Below are positions 12,213 through 12,691 of a DNA stretch of 12,691 nt, one piece after another (positions within the stretch are counted from its first letter, which is position 1; each line of letters begins with the position of its first letter). The translations under genes were made by a program, and so were the position numbers. Source of the DNA: an archaeon (lineage in GTDB: Archaea; Iainarchaeota; Iainarchaeia; Iainarchaeales; GCA-2688035); contig JASLNX010000006.1 in the NCBI GenBank assembly GCA_030745815.1, positions 1-12,691 of the forward strand, in the 5' to 3' direction. The notes beneath the pieces were generated by a model, which worked only from the letters and a program-made list of their open reading frames with translations, made no database searches and was not told where the DNA came from.

Positions 12213-12691
12213 GTGAAAATTGGGCACTCAATTAAAACAGGCTTAAGTTTTGGCTTAACCTCGGGAATTATTACAACCCTTGGGCTAATGATTGGACTGG
12301 ACGCAGGAACTCACTCAAGACTTGCTGTTTTGGGAGGAATAATTGTTATTGCCGTTGCCGACGGGCTTGCTGACGCAATGAGTATTCATATTTCAGAAGA
12401 GTCTGAAGGAACACACACTACTTCTCAAGTTTGGAAGTCTGCAGCAGCAACGTTTTTTTCAAAAGCCGTTTTGACTCTGAGTTTTGCAGTAATAGTTCTT
12501 TCCTTTGAACTGCAAACCGCAATTATGATAAGTCTTGGATGGGGAGCGCTTCTTTTGATTGTATTAAGTTATGGCTTGGCAAAGCTTGAGAAGGCCGCGC
12601 CCTGGAAAGTTATTGCAGAGCACTTGGTTATTGCAACATTTGTTATTGCAGTAAGTTTTTTGGTTGGAAGCTGGGTTTCAATTAATTTAGG
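12213..12691 (+). CDS. VIT1/CCC1-family metal transporter (3' end beyond window)
   Basis: At least 159 residues are present, open to the window end. The N-terminal part carries the VIT1/CCC1 hallmark: GLTSGIITTLGLMIGLDAGTH (about 10-30), then LAVLGGIIVIAVADGLADAMSIHISEESEG (about 33-62). After it come two or three further membrane segments (about 71-95, 97-110 and 120-145). Family members move Fe2+ or Mn2+ across membranes. The acidic and histidine-bearing stretch in the ADGLADAMSIHISEES region is the conserved part around the first two helices. The likely role is iron or manganese homeostasis at the cell membrane, with substrate unproven. The start is GTG with AGGAGG upstream. The full gene should continue past position 12691, so completeness cannot be judged. 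Confidence 0.85.
   Translation, partial: MKIGHSIKTGLSFGLTSGIITTLGLMIGLDAGTHSRLAVLGGIIVIAVADGLADAMSIHISEESEGTHTTSQVWKSAAATFFSKAVLTLSFAVIVLSFELQTAIMISLGWGALLLIVLSYGLAKLEKAAPWKVIAEHLVIATFVIAVSFLVGSWVSINL

Overview
The window looks archaeal. It has TATA-like boxes 22-30 nt upstream of several start codons, which fits leaderless transcription. Downstream genes in operons carry Shine-Dalgarno sequences, a near-perfect C/D box sRNA is present, and the gene families (DRG-type TGS GTPase, RNase HIII-like protein with an N-terminal TBP-like domain, Cys-rich membrane-anchored surface proteins) are at home in archaea. Small tightly packed genes, two convergent pairs that abut or overlap at their stop codons, and many membrane or surface proteins of unknown function suggest a small-genome lineage of the DPANN type. 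The lineage cannot be fixed from this sequence alone.

Left part (1-2960): the C-terminal tail of an unidentified gene, then a C/D box sRNA (197-260) with both guides exactly 12 nt long. Next is a two-gene operon: a polytopic membrane protein resembling an ECF-transporter S component, and a lipoprotein with a DUF4430 (transcobalamin-like) domain. Together they suggest uptake of a cobalamin-like or other small ligand. Convergent to this operon is a complete glutamine-dependent NAD+ synthetase (nadE).

Middle part (2960-6790): divergent from nadE is a C-terminally short RNase HIII-like protein. Its stop codon overlaps the stop of a convergent single-pass membrane coiled-coil protein. Then come a membrane-anchored extracytoplasmic protein with two thioredoxin-fold domains, only the first of which keeps a CxxC, and a DRG-family TGS GTPase whose G3 and G4 motifs are degenerate or missing.

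Right part (6791-12691): a leftward two-gene operon encodes two secreted proteins, each with a C-terminal membrane anchor (one coiled-coil, one with two beta-sandwich domains). A 105-aa basic ORF follows, bracketed by related 27-28 nt direct repeats and further repeat fragments. After it is a 687-aa surface protein with seven 47-residue blades (a likely seven-bladed beta-propeller), Cys-rich modules and a C-terminal anchor. The window ends with a rightward pair: a 122-aa basic helical protein of unknown function and the start of a VIT1/CCC1-type metal transporter.

I see no complete, obviously new multi-gene system. The best leads are the C/D sRNA, the repeat-bounded cassette at 9073-9562, the seven-blade disulfide-rich surface protein and the GTPase that has lost base-specificity motifs.
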